Source of the DNA: Sporosarcina luteola
GTDB lineage: Bacteria > Bacillota > Bacilli > Bacillales_A > Planococcaceae
Reading direction: 5' to 3'
Length of the DNA: 64,000 nt
Assembly (NCBI RefSeq): GCF_023715535.1
Contig: NZ_JAMBOI010000001.1
Location: forward strand, 310,001-374,000
This document shows, piece after piece, positions 63,249 through 64,000 of the stretch (positions are counted from its first letter, which is position 1; each line of letters opens with the position of its first letter). Position numbers and translations under genes: made by a program. The notes below the pieces were generated by a model. That model saw only the letters and a list, made by a program, of their open reading frames with translations. It ran no database searches and was not told where the DNA came from.

Positions 63249-64000
63249 TTAGTTCCGCCCGACAGCTTTCTTCAAAATGCCATCGCGGCGTGCTTTTTTC
63301 GTCGCTTCATATTCATCAATAAAACTTTGAGCGTATGATTTATTATACCCATTTGCCGCCAACTCAGCTTCAACCGCCTTCACGACGCCATAAAACGCCG
63401 CATCAGTATTCGCTTCCAAATTGTTCGCAGCACCCATATATTTATTATAGAAATAGCCATAGCTAATGCTCTCGCCATTCGCCTTCTTATCGGAGTACTC
63501 CTTCTTCGCCCGGCCGATCAATGAATTGATCTTCACATCAGCCTGTCCTTCAAGCTGCTTGAACACAGGCTCATACTTCCCCTTAACATCCGCGACAGTC
63601 ACTTTCTTCGGATTAGACGAACTTGCCGGCTGCTTGTTAGGAGTGGTAGTAGTTAAAGTCCCCTTCGAATCACTATTCGGAGGAGTCACACCAGCCGTAT
63701 TACTGCCAGTGGATGTCTTTTCACCTGAATCTCCTGCTGCCGATTTCCCATCCGCACCATCTCCGCCTTGATCACCTTCAGCTACCGTATTCCCCTCCAC
63801 TTGGTTAACCGTTCCATCTTCTCCTATGACAAGCTTCGACCCATCCGGAAGCTCAATCTCATACGGATTCGAGACAATCTCCTCAACCTCATCATCCGCC
63901 ACATCATATTCCTTGAATTTCATTATGTACGCAAGGTAAGCACCCGCACCCAAAACAAGTGCCATCACAACCGCTATCGAAATCTTCCATTTTTTCTTCA
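63249..64000 (-). CDS. Partial membrane-anchored surface protein
   Basis: The frame runs to the window edge. The first visible codons read KKKWKISIAVVMALVLGAGA, and the ATG must lie with one base outside at 64001. One N-terminal helix anchors an external part with a Ser/Thr/Gly-rich, low-complexity linker (residues about 65-130) and a helical C-terminal domain (VKGKYEPVFKQLEGQADVKI, then NKYMGAANNLEANTDAAFYG). Function unknown; it may sense or bind at the cell wall. Confidence 0.7.
   Translation of the reverse strand, partial: KKKWKISIAVVMALVLGAGAYLAYIMKFKEYDVADDEVEEIVSNPYEIELPDGSKLVIGEDGTVNQVEGNTVAEGDQGGDGADGKSAAGDSGEKTSTGSNTAGVTPPNSDSKGTLTTTTPNKQPASSSNPKKVTVADVKGKYEPVFKQLEGQADVKINSLIGRAKKEYSDKKANGESISYGYFYNKYMGAANNLEANTDAAFYGVVKAVEAELAANGYNKSYAQSFIDEYEATKKARRDGILKKAVGRN

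Overview
The window is low-GC Firmicute DNA of Bacillales type, most likely the Planococcaceae (Sporosarcina-like). The evidence is strong GGAGG ribosome sites, frequent GTG/TTG starts, three-SLH cell-surface proteins, PucR/CdaR-type regulators and a capsule locus of the CapABC/YwqCDE kind. There are no rRNA or tRNA genes and no CRISPR arrays. The species assignment is inference.

Layout. 0.2-6.6 kb: a helix-turn-helix protein, then a small catabolic operon on the minus strand (DUF3100 membrane pair, 3-hydroxyisobutyrate-dehydrogenase-type reductase, semialdehyde dehydrogenase, GAF/PucR regulator). 6.6-12.6 kb: an accessory zone with decayed gene ends, a lipoprotein, a WHH-type HNH nuclease toxin-like protein, a GIY-YIG protein, a processive glycosyltransferase and a small orphan protein. 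13.0-16.5 kb: a large protein joining a right-handed beta-helix to two CbbX/EccA-type AAA+ ATPases. 16.7-17.8 kb: a broken REP-associated tyrosine transposase (RAYT) between inverted REP palindromes, abutting a comM relic. 17.7-22.4 kb: omega-amino acid aminotransferase and (methyl)malonate-semialdehyde dehydrogenase, divergent from a PucR regulator with a perfect palindrome between them. 22.5-34.9 kb: an MgtC protein, then a twelve-kb minus-strand operon holding a complete dipeptide-type ABC importer, a P1/DmpA peptidase, an M20 deacylase, a tartrate/D-malate-type dehydrogenase, an SDR, an aldehyde dehydrogenase and a HAD phosphatase. This looks like uptake and breakdown of a peptide or amide substrate.

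35-39 kb is a second accessory zone rich in REP palindromes, with a NERD protein, a frameshifted zinc-ribbon gene and orphans. 39.1-58.3 kb is one surface-polysaccharide locus read leftwards: Wzz-like adaptor, tyrosine kinase, PHP phosphatase, CapD/PglF-type dehydratase, DegT aminotransferase, initiating sugar transferase, GNAT, ATP-grasp ligase, glycosyltransferase, the CapE-CapF-CapG UDP-L-FucNAc trio, more glycosyltransferases, Wzy, Wzx and a hexapeptide acetyltransferase. It is visibly AT-richer from about 39 to 54 kb and is interrupted by a decayed 1-kb gap.

58.4-64 kb carries a membrane-anchored SGNH-like protein, a second NERD gene flanked by two arrays of a 20-bp repeat that each follow a near-identical terminator, an SLH protein, a VanZ protein and a partial surface protein. 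The most unusual items are the RAYT/REP system, whose palindromes supply the last codons and stop of two host genes; the 20-bp arrays attached to duplicated terminator cassettes; the beta-helix/tandem-AAA protein; and a pair of paralogous orphan proteins of unknown family.
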